Below are positions 1 to 6,793 of a DNA stretch of 9,344 nt, in pieces. Source of the stretch: Anaerolineae bacterium (lineage in GTDB: Bacteria; Chloroflexota; Anaerolineae; JAADDB01); NCBI GenBank assembly GCA_015489285.1, contig WGAA01000154.1:1-9344 (forward strand), given 5' to 3'. Within the stretch, counting starts at the first letter, position 1, and each line of letters begins with the position of its first letter. Under the pieces are notes generated by a model that made no database searches, was not told the DNA's origin, and was given only the letters and a program-made list of their open reading frames with translations. The position numbers and the translations under genes were made by a program.

Positions 1-2
1 CC

Positions 3-884
3 CCCACACCGACCAGCCATTGGGCGCCGCCCATCCAATTCTACGGCATCATCCAGGTGAAGCACGATCACCTGTGGACCATCTCCAACCACATCATCGA
101 CGTCTCGCAGGCGAGCATCGACGAGAGCAAGGGCCCGGCCACCGTGGGGTCTGAAGTCTTCGTCGTCGCCCATTCCGGAGATCCCTACCTGGTCGCGGAA
201 CGTATCGTCGTTACCGTATCCCAACCTCCAGGCCCCAGACGCTACACCATTACCGGCCTGGTCGAAGGCATCGACGGGGACGTGTGGAGTGTGCGCACGC
301 CCAACGGCACCCTCTCCATTCACGTGCCGGAAGGGACCCCCATCGACGGGACCGTGTACGTCGGCGCGTACGTGACCATCGATGTGGCCGAATACACCGA
401 CCGCGTCGTCGCAGAACACGTCACCGTCCACGAACAACAGATTTATGAGTTCATCGCATCCATCGACCTGGTCACGCCGGACACCATCGTCATCGCCGGG
501 CGGAGTGTCGCCTACGACGACGCGACGGACATCCGCGGGGATCTGGTCGTCGGATGTGTTGCCCACGTGCGCCTGGTGGAACGTCCGGACGGTACCTTCT
601 ACGCCCTCTCCATCTGGGTGTTAGCCACGCCCACACCGACACCTACCGTCACACCCACGCCATCGGTGACGCCCACGCCTACGGACACCCCCGAGCCCAC
701 GCGCACCCCCACCCCGACGACCACACATCCTCCTGCGACCATCACCCCCACTATCACGCCTACCCGCACGGCGACACCTCAACCGGCAACCCGCAAGAAG
801 CACACCCCCATCCCCCGTCCAACCGATACGAGGGCATCCAAACCCACGCCACCACCGTGTTTACCCTGCCCTCCCGAAGCGTAA
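3..884 (+). CDS. 5'-partial surface protein: three DUF5666-type repeats plus Thr/Pro tail
   Basis: The reading frame is open back to base 3 with no stop, so the GTG at 57 is probably internal and the real start lies left of the window. The first visible residues are PTPTSHW, perhaps the end of another Thr/Pro linker. Three tandem units of about 60 residues follow, near bases 33-212, 243-428 and 444-623. Each has the pattern 'GxVxxIxxxxWxI ... VGxxVxVxxxxxxDxxxVAExIxV', which resembles the small OB-like beta-barrel repeats of DUF5666 in exported bacterial proteins. From about base 624 to the stop the chain is almost all Thr, Pro and Ser, then a basic patch (RKKH) and a terminal CLPC pair; no membrane anchor or sorting signal is visible. 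An extracellular or envelope location is inferred from the composition. The biochemical role is unknown. The family assignment is by eye; the coding call itself is firm. Confidence 0.8.
   Translation, partial: PTPTSHWAPPIQFYGIIQVKHDHLWTISNHIIDVSQASIDESKGPATVGSEVFVVAHSGDPYLVAERIVVTVSQPPGPRRYTITGLVEGIDGDVWSVRTPNGTLSIHVPEGTPIDGTVYVGAYVTIDVAEYTDRVVAEHVTVHEQQIYEFIASIDLVTPDTIVIAGRSVAYDDATDIRGDLVVGCVAHVRLVERPDGTFYALSIWVLATPTPTPTVTPTPSVTPTPTDTPEPTRTPTPTTTHPPATITPTITPTRTATPQPATRKKHTPIPRPTDTRASKPTPPPCLPCPPEA
624..881 (+). repeat. Thr/Pro-encoding low-complexity tract
   Basis: The 3' third of the first gene is a degenerate ACN-CCN tandem tract coding for TPTPTPTVTPTPSVTPTP and similar. The protein repeat is clear but the DNA repeat is imperfect, with varied third positions, which suggests selection on the peptide rather than recent slippage. 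Its composition also opens spurious reading frames on both strands. Such segments normally act as extended, possibly glycosylated, stalks in exported proteins. Confidence 0.8.
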
Positions 885-943
885 TGCCGTATTTAGGCAT
901 GTTCCAACGGCCCTCTGAACATCCGCGAGGACGGCAACGATAT

Positions 944-973
944 TTGGCAGGCTTGCAAAGAGTGTAGTAATAT
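944..973 (+). promoter_or_regulatory. candidate promoter for the propeller gene
   Basis: TTGGCA (944-949, five of six matches to the -35 consensus) is followed after 18 nt by TAATAT (968-973, four of six to the -10 consensus). This is the only distinctly AT-rich spot in the 183-nt spacer 885-1067. Transcription would begin near 980 and leave a leader of about 88 nt before the ATG at 1068. The -10 lies inside the dyad annotated at 955-986. The match is moderate, and the sigma factor preferences of this organism are unknown. Confidence 0.4.
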
Positions 974-986
974 ATTACACTCTTGC
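955..986. promoter_or_regulatory. inverted repeat, possible operator or hairpin
   Basis: AGAGTGTA (959-966) and TACACTCT (976-983) are perfect reverse complements around a 9-nt AT-rich loop. The stem extends by one A-T pair (958/984) and, past a bulged A, by G-C pairs. Nested in it, GTAATATATTAC (967-978) is itself a perfect 12-nt palindrome, so the site can be read in two registers. No T-tract follows on the plus strand, so it does not look like an intrinsic terminator for the upstream gene. Its overlap with the candidate -10 favours a protein-binding operator. Confidence 0.5.
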
Positions 987-1067
987 TAGCCGGGGCCCCG
1001 TCGGTCGTCTCGTCGGACGTTGTGGACCGTTGGAACAACGTAGCCTACACAGAAGCACGGTGTCAGA

Positions 1068-2312
1068 ATGGTCAACTTACATGTCATCCGCAGGCAAAAG
1101 TGGTTACCGAGACGTTCCGTTCTCGTAGGCGTTTTCTTCCTGGGAATCATCTTAGGATACTTGCATCAGGCCTTTGCCCTTGCAAAGACGCAAGGGCTTG
1201 AAACGCGCCAGCTGCCGGCCCAATCCGTCCTCTCCCAGCAGGTATGGGTGGGTACCCCCCATTTCATCGGTCAATTCCAGAACCCGGATAACCCCCAGGT
1301 CGTGGTCCTGCCCACGGGTGTGATTCACCTGGTGTGGGAAGATAAGGGGTGGATTTACCACGCGTGGAAGGACGCAGATGGCCGCTGGCATGACCCCCAC
1401 CCCGTCTTCTTCGGCATGACCCCTTCCGTCACCTTCGACGAAGACGGCATCCTGCACATGGTCTTCGTTGCCCATGTGGTGGACAACTACGAGATCTACT
1501 ATGCCTTCTTCGACGGGACGCGGTGGTCGTGGCCCCGACCGGTCTCCTTTACCCCCGGAGCCTCGTACAGTCCCCAGGTCGCGGTCGCCGTTTCCAAGGA
1601 CGGCGAACTCCACGTCGTCTGGAACGATACGACTGCAGGACAAAACGTGATCTACCACGCAATCCTGGACAAAGTCCACAACGTCTGGCTCAATGCCCCC
1701 CTGCCCAACGCCCGGGGCAAGGCCCCCATACTTCACATCGACAGCCGGGGACTCTTCCACGTCGTCTGGCAAGGGGAGGACGCGGAGGAGGTGTTGAACG
1801 TCTTCTACGAATACGGGGACGGCGAACGGTGGTCCCTCCCCCGCAACGTCAGCCATACGGAGACCCCCAGCGTCAACGTCCAAAGCGTCCTCGACAACCA
1901 GGACAACATCCACGTGGTGTGGAAGGAGTTGGCCTACTCGGGGAGCGTGATGTACTACACCTTCGGTCGGGAAACCCATTGGCTCCGCCCGGAGATCACC
2001 ACTTCCCGCACGGTGGAACACGTGGGCATTGCCACGAGCGAACGGGGGACATACGTGCACATCTGGTGGTACGACCGCTCCTCCTGGTGGGAACGGTGGC
2101 GCCCCATCACTTCCCTGGAGTGGTCGCCGCCCCTCTCCCTCACGGACCATTCCTCTTCCCTGGTTCACATTCACTTCGCGGCGGAAAACGATACCCGACT
2201 CCGGGCCTTCTGGCAGTTGCACACGGAGGAGGGGACGAAGGTGTGGTACAGCGAAGCCATAACCCCGGTGAAGCAGCGGGTCCACTTACCGGTCGTGCTG
2301 AGGGATCAATAA
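1068..2312 (+). CDS. secreted seven-repeat beta-propeller (sialidase/BNR-like)
   Basis: This 414-residue protein begins with a basic stretch (RRQKWLPRR, 8-16) and a hydrophobic run (about 18-37, with AFALA near the end), which fits a signal peptide. The ATG at 1068 is the only start after an in-frame TAG at 1041-1043; no good Shine-Dalgarno is seen. Seven repeats of a '(G/N/T)xxHxVW' strand occur at residues 84-90, 127-133, 179-185, 228-234, 279-285, 328-334 and 376-382, 43-52 residues apart. Most are followed by 'xIYYAxxDGxRWSxPxxVS'. This is the blade pattern of sialidase-superfamily or BNR-type propellers, and seven units fit a seven-bladed fold. I do not see the sialidase Arg triad or FRIP motif, so hydrolase activity is not supported; ligand binding or a structural surface role is as likely. 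The protein ends in HLPVVLRDQ, like the C-terminal tail of many exported Chloroflexota proteins. It converges on clpC. Confidence 0.85.
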   Translation: MVNLHVIRRQKWLPRRSVLVGVFFLGIILGYLHQAFALAKTQGLETRQLPAQSVLSQQVWVGTPHFIGQFQNPDNPQVVVLPTGVIHLVWEDKGWIYHAWKDADGRWHDPHPVFFGMTPSVTFDEDGILHMVFVAHVVDNYEIYYAFFDGTRWSWPRPVSFTPGASYSPQVAVAVSKDGELHVVWNDTTAGQNVIYHAILDKVHNVWLNAPLPNARGKAPILHIDSRGLFHVVWQGEDAEEVLNVFYEYGDGERWSLPRNVSHTETPSVNVQSVLDNQDNIHVVWKELAYSGSVMYYTFGRETHWLRPEITTSRTVEHVGIATSERGTYVHIWWYDRSSWWERWRPITSLEWSPPLSLTDHSSSLVHIHFAAENDTRLRAFWQLHTEEGTKVWYSEAITPVKQRVHLPVVLRDQ

Positions 2313-2320
2313 CAGACGTC

Positions 2321-2343
2321 GGGCCGGGAACGGCGCCCGGCCC
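2321..2343. terminator. GC-rich hairpin between convergent genes
   Basis: GGGCCGGG (2321-2328) and CCCGGCCC (2336-2343) form a perfect 8-bp stem with a 7-nt loop. It lies 8 nt after the propeller stop and 20 nt beyond the clpC stop on the opposite strand. The downstream plus-strand sequence has only a few T residues (CCTTATTT at 2351-2358) and the minus side is poorer, so it may stop both convergent transcripts only partly or with help from Rho. Confidence 0.55.
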
Positions 2344-2363
2344 CTCACATCCTTATTTCCGGC

Positions 2364-2383
2364 TTACCCCAGCAGCGGGGTAA
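2364..2383 (-). other. stem-loop overlapping the clpC stop codon
   Basis: TTACCCC (2364-2370) and GGGGTAA (2377-2383) are perfect 7-nt inverted repeats with a 6-nt loop. The TAA stop of clpC is one end of the stem, and the other end falls in the codons for the terminal TPLLG. With the 2321-2343 hairpin it gives clpC mRNA a two-hairpin 3' end that could protect against exonucleases or aid termination. The function is inferred. Confidence 0.45.
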
Positions 2384-4880
2384 TGTCCTCATACGTCTCC
2401 ATGTCCGGCGTCCCGTCTTCCCTCCGGTTCTCAACCTGGAAGACGAGGTCCTTCTTCTCCGGGTCGTAGTCGATCCGGACCGTATCCCCTTCGCGGAAGC
2501 GGCCGGCCAGGAGCCCCTCACTCAACGGATCCTCCACGTAATCCTGAACCACCCGCCGGAGCGGTCTCGCGCCGTAATCGGGATTGTACCCCGTCTCCGC
2601 CAGGAACATCTTGGCCTCTTCGGTGGCGACGAGACGCATATCGTGCTCCTTCAGGAGCTCCCGCACCCGGTCCAGTTCCAGGTCCACGATCTGGGCAATC
2701 TGCTCCTTGGTGAGGGGGCGGAAGACCATGATGCCGTCGAGGCGGTTGAGGAATTCGGGTCGGAAGGTGCGCTTGAGCGCGTCCATGACCCGTTCCTTCA
2801 GGTCCTCGTAGGTGGCTTCCTGCTGCTTGCGCTCATCCTCGGTCGTGATGAAGCCCAGGCCACCGGCCCGCTTGATCATGGAGGCACCCACGTTCGAGGT
2901 CATGATGATGATGGTGTTGCGGAAGTCCACCCGACGTCCCTTGGCATCGGTCAAGTGACCGTCCTCCATGATCTGGAGGAGGATGTTGAAGACCTCGGGG
3001 TGGGCCTTTTCGATTTCGTCCAGGAGGATGACGGAGTAGGGTCGCCGCCGGACGGCCTCGGTGAGCTGGCCTCCCTCCTCGTACCCCACGTATCCGGGCG
3101 GGGCCCCCACCAGGCGGCTGACGTTGTGCCGTTCCATGAACTCGGACATGTCCAGCTTGATGAGGGCTTCCTCGCTGCCGAAGAGGAATTCGGCCAGGGT
3201 CTTGGCGACGAGGGTCTTGCCCACGCCCGTGGGGCCCAGGAAGAGGAAGGAGCCGATGGGCCGTTTGGGGTCCTTCAGTCCGGCCCGGGCCCGACGCACG
3301 GCCTTGGCAATGGCCCGGATGGGTTCGTCCTGACCGACGACCCGCCGGTGCATCTCCTTCTCCATGTCCAGAAGCCGCTGGGTCTCCTCTTGAGCGAGAC
3401 GGGTGAGGGGGATGCCCGTCCACATGGAGACGACTTCCGCGATGTCTTCCTCGGTCACCTTGGGCCGTTCAGGGGGATTTTCCCAGCCCACGCGCAGTTG
3501 TTCCAGTTTGGCTTCCAGCTCCATCTCCCGACGCCGGATCTCGATGGCGTCGTCGAAGCGCTGGCGGTGGAGGGCTTCTTCCTTCTCCTGGCGCAGCTTG
3601 CGCAGGGAGGCGTAGGTCTCCCGCAGGCTGACGGCCAGAGGGGTCTTGTACATGCGCACCCGACTGGCGGCCTCGTCGATGAGGTCGATGGCCTTGTCGG
3701 GCAGGTAACGGTCGGGGACGTAGCGGGCGGAGAGGTGGGCCGCCGCGTGCAGGGCTTCGTCGGTGATCTCCAGTTTGTGATGGGCTTCGTAGCGGGAGCG
3801 GACGCCCTTCAGGATTTCGATGGTCTCTTCGATGGTGGGTTCTTCGACGAGGATGGGTTGGAAGCGGCGCTCCAGGGCCGCGTCCCCCTCGATGTACTTG
3901 CGGTATTCGTCCAGGGTGGTGGCACCGATGACCTGGAGCTCACCCCGGGCGAGGGCAGGCTTGAGGATGTTGGCCGCGTCCACGGCGCTGCCCGCGGCCC
4001 CCGCGCCGACGAGCATGTGCAGCTCGTCGATGAAGAGGATGGCTTCCGCGTTGACGATCTCCTCGATGACCTTCTTGAGGCGTTCCTCGAATTGACCGCG
4101 GTACATGGTCCCTGCGACCAGGGACCCCACGTCGAGCATGAGGAGGCGCTTGCCGATAAGGGTTTGAGGCACGTCTCCCTGGACGATGCGCTGGGCCAGC
4201 CCTTCGACGATGGCGGTCTTCCCCACGCCCGGCTCACCGATGAGCGCGGGGTTGTTCTTGGTTCGGCGGGAGAGGATCTGGATGACCCGCTCGATCTCCT
4301 TCTCCCGACCGATGACGGGGTCGAGTTTCCCCTCCTCGGCCAGTTGGGTGAGGTCCACCCCCAGCTGGTCGACCAGGGGGGTCTTCTTCCGTTCCGTCCG
4401 CTGTCGCTGGCTGGTCCGCGATTCGGCCTGGCTCTGCAGGAGGCTGCGTGCGGTCTGGCTGCGCACGCGCTCCAGGCTGATGCCCAGGGAGCGGAGGATG
4501 CTGACCGCGATTCCTTCCCCCTCGCGCACGAGTCCCAGGAGGAGGTGCTCGGTGCCGATGTAGTGATGTCCCATGAGGCGGGCCTCGTCGACGGCCAGTT
4601 CGATGACCCGTTTGGTGCGCGGGGCCAGGGAGGGTTTACCGAAAGGTCGGCGCTCACCCCGCCCGACGGTTCGTTCCACCGCGCGGATGATTTGTTCCGG
4701 CTCTACGCCCAGTTCGCGCAGGACACGAACCGCGACGCCGTTTTCCTCTTTGACCAATCCGAGGAGGAGGTGTTCGGTGCCGATGTAGTTGTGGTTCAGC
4801 CGGATGGCTTCCTCCTGGGCGAGGATGAGCACCCGGCGGGCACGTTTGGTAAAGCGGTCGAACTTGTCTTTTTCGTGCAT
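2364..4880 (-). CDS. clpC: ATP-dependent Clp protease ATP-binding subunit ClpC
   Basis: This 838-residue Hsp100/AAA+ unfoldase feeds substrates to ClpP in the cytosol. Domains in order: two ClpN repeats (about 1-75 and 80-150, each with YIGTEHLLLGL); AAA-1 with Walker A GEPGVGKT (215-222), Walker B ILFIDE (281-286), pore loop MYRG (259-262) and ERRF (337-340); a UVR-type middle segment (about 437-468); AAA-2 with Walker A GPTGVGKT (549-556), Walker B VILLDE (617-622), pore loop GYVG (596-599) and arginine-finger segment EFLNRLD (709-715); and the C-terminal ClpB-D2-small region (about 723-815). LGF (675-677) matches the ClpP-binding loop. Length and motifs are those of an intact ClpC, and the UVR segment separates it from ClpA and ClpB. 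The start is secure because an in-frame TAG lies 12 nt upstream of the ATG. AAGGAG sits only 2 nt from the ATG, unusually close. No ctsR or mcsAB genes flank it and I see no CtsR or CIRCE box, so regulation is unclear. Confidence 0.98.
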   Translation of the reverse strand: MHEKDKFDRFTKRARRVLILAQEEAIRLNHNYIGTEHLLLGLVKEENGVAVRVLRELGVEPEQIIRAVERTVGRGERRPFGKPSLAPRTKRVIELAVDEARLMGHHYIGTEHLLLGLVREGEGIAVSILRSLGISLERVRSQTARSLLQSQAESRTSQRQRTERKKTPLVDQLGVDLTQLAEEGKLDPVIGREKEIERVIQILSRRTKNNPALIGEPGVGKTAIVEGLAQRIVQGDVPQTLIGKRLLMLDVGSLVAGTMYRGQFEERLKKVIEEIVNAEAILFIDELHMLVGAGAAGSAVDAANILKPALARGELQVIGATTLDEYRKYIEGDAALERRFQPILVEEPTIEETIEILKGVRSRYEAHHKLEITDEALHAAAHLSARYVPDRYLPDKAIDLIDEAASRVRMYKTPLAVSLRETYASLRKLRQEKEEALHRQRFDDAIEIRRREMELEAKLEQLRVGWENPPERPKVTEEDIAEVVSMWTGIPLTRLAQEETQRLLDMEKEMHRRVVGQDEPIRAIAKAVRRARAGLKDPKRPIGSFLFLGPTGVGKTLVAKTLAEFLFGSEEALIKLDMSEFMERHNVSRLVGAPPGYVGYEEGGQLTEAVRRRPYSVILLDEIEKAHPEVFNILLQIMEDGHLTDAKGRRVDFRNTIIIMTSNVGASMIKRAGGLGFITTEDERKQQEATYEDLKERVMDALKRTFRPEFLNRLDGIMVFRPLTKEQIAQIVDLELDRVRELLKEHDMRLVATEEAKMFLAETGYNPDYGARPLRRVVQDYVEDPLSEGLLAGRFREGDTVRIDYDPEKKDLVFQVENRREDGTPDMETYEDITPLLG
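4537..4789 (-). repeat. 28-nt direct repeat encoding the paired ClpN motifs
   Basis: Bases 4537-4564 and 4762-4789 are identical except for one C/T difference (at 4548 and 4773). They are 225 nt apart, exactly 75 codons, and both encode the YIGTEHLLLGL core of the two ClpN repeats. Internal duplication of this domain is typical of the Clp family. The near-identity at DNA level is higher than the protein motif alone requires and could reflect gene conversion between the halves. Confidence 0.7.
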
Positions 4881-4891
4881 AGCTCCTTCAC
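4881..4891 (-). promoter_or_regulatory. clpC ribosome binding site, unusually close to the start
   Basis: On the minus strand AAGGAG (complement of 4883-4888) ends only 2 nt before the ATG of clpC. A spacing of 5-9 nt is usual. A weaker AGGGTGA lies a few bases further upstream at a normal distance and may be the working site. The in-frame TAG just upstream leaves no better start codon. I found no convincing -35/-10 pair in 4881-4990. Confidence 0.5.
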
Positions 4892-4991
4892 CCTATCGGT
4901 TAGGCAGGATACCCTTATCGTAAGCCTCTCTCTTAATTGAAGTACGGATGAGGGGAGGGAGAAGGTTGTAAAGATTGTGGAAGACCTTCCC

Positions 4992-5024
4992 CCCAAAAAG
5001 CAAGGGGGCACGAATCGTGCCCCC
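4992..5024 (-). terminator. Rho-independent terminator of rpsA
   Basis: GGGGGCACG (5004-5012) and CGTGCCCCC (5016-5024) form a perfect 9-bp stem with a 3-nt loop. Read on the minus strand it is followed by TTGCTTTTT (complement of 4995-5003), a proper U-tract. It lies about 90 nt beyond the rpsA stop and upstream of clpC, so clpC is expected to have its own promoter in the roughly 110 nt between this site and its ATG. Confidence 0.88.
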
Positions 5025-5053
5025 GCGCGTGATGTGCTTGACCTGTATCGCTG

Positions 5054-5105
5054 GCGCGGGGCACTTTTCCGGGCCGTTAGGCTCACTGTTAAAGTGCCAC
5101 CGCGC
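5054..5105 (-). other. long hairpin in the rpsA 3' untranslated region
   Basis: GGCACTTT (5060-5067) pairs perfectly with AAAGTGCC (5091-5098). Across a small internal loop the outer GCGCG (5054-5058) pairs with CGCGC (5101-5105), giving about 13 bp closing a 23-nt loop. It starts 8 nt past the rpsA stop codon and precedes the terminator at 4992-5024. It has no T-tract of its own. It may stabilise the mRNA 3' end or be part of a 3'-derived small RNA; it does not fold as a tRNA. Confidence 0.5.
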
Positions 5106-5113
5106 GGGCTCCC

Positions 5114-6655
5114 TTACCCGCTATTACTCTCTTCTGATGAGGACGTCTCCTCGGACGCCTCCTCTTGTCCTTCCTCCACCGAAGGGGATGCTTCCCCCTC
5201 TTCACCCTGGACTGCGGCCAACTCGTCCCACGTGCCCGTTTCCTCCACTTCCTCCTCTTCGGCCACGTCCCAATCCACTTCCACGTAGGCCTCCTCGGCC
5301 GCTTGTTTCAGGCTCAGACCAATGCGCTTGGCCTCCGGGTCGATGCGCAGGATGCGCACCTGGACTTCCTCCCCCTCTTTGACCACTTCGCGGGGGTGTT
5401 CCACCCGCCGGTCGGCGAGCTCGGAGATGTGGACCAGCCCCTCGATGCCGTCCTCCAGGCGAACGAAGGCGCCAAAGGGGACGATCTTGGTCACGGTGCC
5501 GGTGACGACCTGGCCCACCGCGTATCGCTCGTGGACGGTCTCCCAGGGCTTGGGTTGCAGGCGGCGAATGCTGAGCCCCACACGTCCCCGCTCTCGGTCC
5601 ACGCTGAGGACGTAGACCTCCACCTCGTCCCCCACCTTGACGACTTCGGAGGGGTGTTTGACGTGACGCCAGGAGAGCTCGGAGATGTGAACCAGTCCGT
5701 CGATGCCGCCGATGTCCACGAAAGCGCCGAACTTGGTGATGCTCGTCACCCGGCCCCGCCGGACTTCGCCTTCCCGCAATTCTTCCAGCAGGCGTTGTTT
5801 CTCCTTTTCACGCAGCTCCTTGGCGGCCCGGCGTTCCGAGAGGATGAGGCGCTTGCGTCGCCGATCCGCGTCCAGCACTTTGAGCTTCAGCTTTTCCCCC
5901 CGGAGGAAGGCAAAACGGTCCTCCGCGTCCTCCGGGCCGACGGCTTCGTTCCGGCGCAGGAGCTGGGATGCGGGGACGAAGCCGCGCAACTGGCCGACAC
6001 GGACGATGACGCCGCCCCGGTTCACGTCGATGACGGGGGCTTCGATGATCTCGCCGCTCTTGGCCAGTTCCTCCACACGACGCCAGTCACGGGCGACCTG
6101 GGCCCGGGCCAGGGAGAGGACGGTGTGGCCGTCCCGGCCTTCGGGCTGTTGCACGTAGGCGAGGATGGTGTCCCCCACCTGGAGGCTGGAGACGAAGTCC
6201 TCGTCCAATTGGGCCAGGTCGTTCGCGGGCACGATGCCCTCGGACTTGCCGCCGATGTCGACGATAATCTCGCCGTCCTGGATGGCGACGATGACGCCTT
6301 CCACGATTTGCCCCCGCCGGAATCGCTTGAGCTCGAAGCTTTCCTCCAGGAGCGCTTCCATGGGGTTGACTTCGGCCGTGGCCTCTTCCTCGACAGGGGG
6401 TTCGGCCACGGTTTCCTCGGCCGACGGCTCGGCCGTCTCGGCCGGGGTGGCTTCCTCCGTCACGACCGGCGTGTCCTCTGCCGTGGCGTCGGCCTCGGGA
6501 GGCGAAAGTTCGCCTTCCTGTTCTTGACCGGCCATTTCTGTCGCCGAAGTGCCGGCCTCTTCTACCGGAGCCTCGGCTCCGACTTCGGATGGTGCAACGT
6601 GAGTTTCTTCAGTGCTTTCAGGCTTGGTGGGTTCAGATGTTACCGGTGTCTCCAT
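5114..6655 (-). CDS. rpsA: 30S ribosomal protein S1, four S1 domains with acidic extensions
   Basis: This 513-residue protein has four S1/OB RNA-binding domains at about 114-183, 200-272, 296-365 and 381-449. Domains 3 and 4 carry the strongest signature (TKFGAFVDIGGIDGLVHISEL and PFGAFVRLEDGIEGLVHISEL types). S1 binds mRNA on the 30S subunit and helps leaderless-poor or structured messages initiate. Enterobacterial S1 has six domains; four-domain forms are common in Gram-positive and related phyla. Residues 1-105 are a Glu/Ala/Pro/Thr-rich, probably disordered extension, and residues 462-513 an acidic Glu/Ser tail. The ATG at 6653-6655 has only a weak GAAGG about 12 nt upstream. Met99 (NPMEALLEESFELKRF) is an alternative start that would remove the extension, but no Shine-Dalgarno precedes it. 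Promoter, leader and terminator all fit a single-gene unit. Confidence 0.96.
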   Translation of the reverse strand: METPVTSEPTKPESTEETHVAPSEVGAEAPVEEAGTSATEMAGQEQEGELSPPEADATAEDTPVVTEEATPAETAEPSAEETVAEPPVEEEATAEVNPMEALLEESFELKRFRRGQIVEGVIVAIQDGEIIVDIGGKSEGIVPANDLAQLDEDFVSSLQVGDTILAYVQQPEGRDGHTVLSLARAQVARDWRRVEELAKSGEIIEAPVIDVNRGGVIVRVGQLRGFVPASQLLRRNEAVGPEDAEDRFAFLRGEKLKLKVLDADRRRKRLILSERRAAKELREKEKQRLLEELREGEVRRGRVTSITKFGAFVDIGGIDGLVHISELSWRHVKHPSEVVKVGDEVEVYVLSVDRERGRVGLSIRRLQPKPWETVHERYAVGQVVTGTVTKIVPFGAFVRLEDGIEGLVHISELADRRVEHPREVVKEGEEVQVRILRIDPEAKRIGLSLKQAAEEAYVEVDWDVAEEEEVEETGTWDELAAVQGEEGEASPSVEEGQEEASEETSSSEESNSG

Positions 6656-6765
6656 GATGTACTTGTACCTTCGTCCGTTGATTTTGAGCCCCTCGTTCCC
6701 ACGGCAGTGTCCCCCGATGGGTTTGTCCTTACCGCGGTGTTCGGGCCCAATGCGCTGACGCAGGT

Positions 6766-6793
6766 ATTATAACACGGTTATAAAGGATGGCAA
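6766..6793 (-). promoter_or_regulatory. sigma70-type promoter of rpsA
   Basis: On the minus strand TTGCCA (complement of 6788-6793, five of six matches) is followed after 16 nt by a perfect TATAAT (complement of 6766-6771). This is the best promoter in the window and is placed correctly to drive rpsA, giving a leader of about 100 nt. Its -10 and half of its spacer lie within the inverted repeat at 6767-6783. Confidence 0.8.
6767..6783. promoter_or_regulatory. perfect inverted repeat over the rpsA -10, candidate operator
   Basis: TTATAAC (6767-6773), ACG, then GTTATAA (6777-6783): two perfect 7-nt arms with a 3-nt centre. A repressor bound here would cover the rpsA -10. The same symmetry creates TATAAA on the plus strand (6779-6784), 18 nt after CTGACG (6755-6760), so a weaker divergent promoter is possible. 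The arms are AT-rich, so part of the symmetry could come simply from two back-to-back -10 boxes. Confidence 0.5.

Noticed and set aside
57..59. GTG as the true start of the first gene
   Set aside because: The frame is open to the window edge and the first DUF5666-type repeat begins before base 57, so this GTG is most likely an internal valine.
624..881. CRISPR-like or tandem DNA repeat array
   Set aside because: The periodicity follows Thr-Pro codons in frame, with no fixed repeat unit or spacers.
884..900. Short hairpin ATGCC-N7-GGCAT after the first stop codon
   Set aside because: Only five base pairs and no T-tract, so it is too weak to call a terminator.
1152..2285. 377-codon antisense frame in the propeller gene
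   Set aside because: It mirrors the repeated codons of the propeller. There is no ribosome site and no recognisable family.
2643..4940. 765-codon open frame antisense to clpC
   Set aside because: The sense frame has every ClpC motif at full length. The antisense protein is Gly/Asp/Val-rich with no recognisable domain and is a typical shadow in GC-rich codon usage.
5054..5105. Possible tRNA downstream of rpsA
   Set aside because: There is a long hairpin but no cloverleaf, no T-arm GGTTCRA box and no anticodon arm.
5165..6772. 535-codon open frame antisense to rpsA
   Set aside because: The sense strand encodes a clear four-domain S1 with its own promoter and terminator. The antisense frame runs through the rpsA promoter and has no domain signature.
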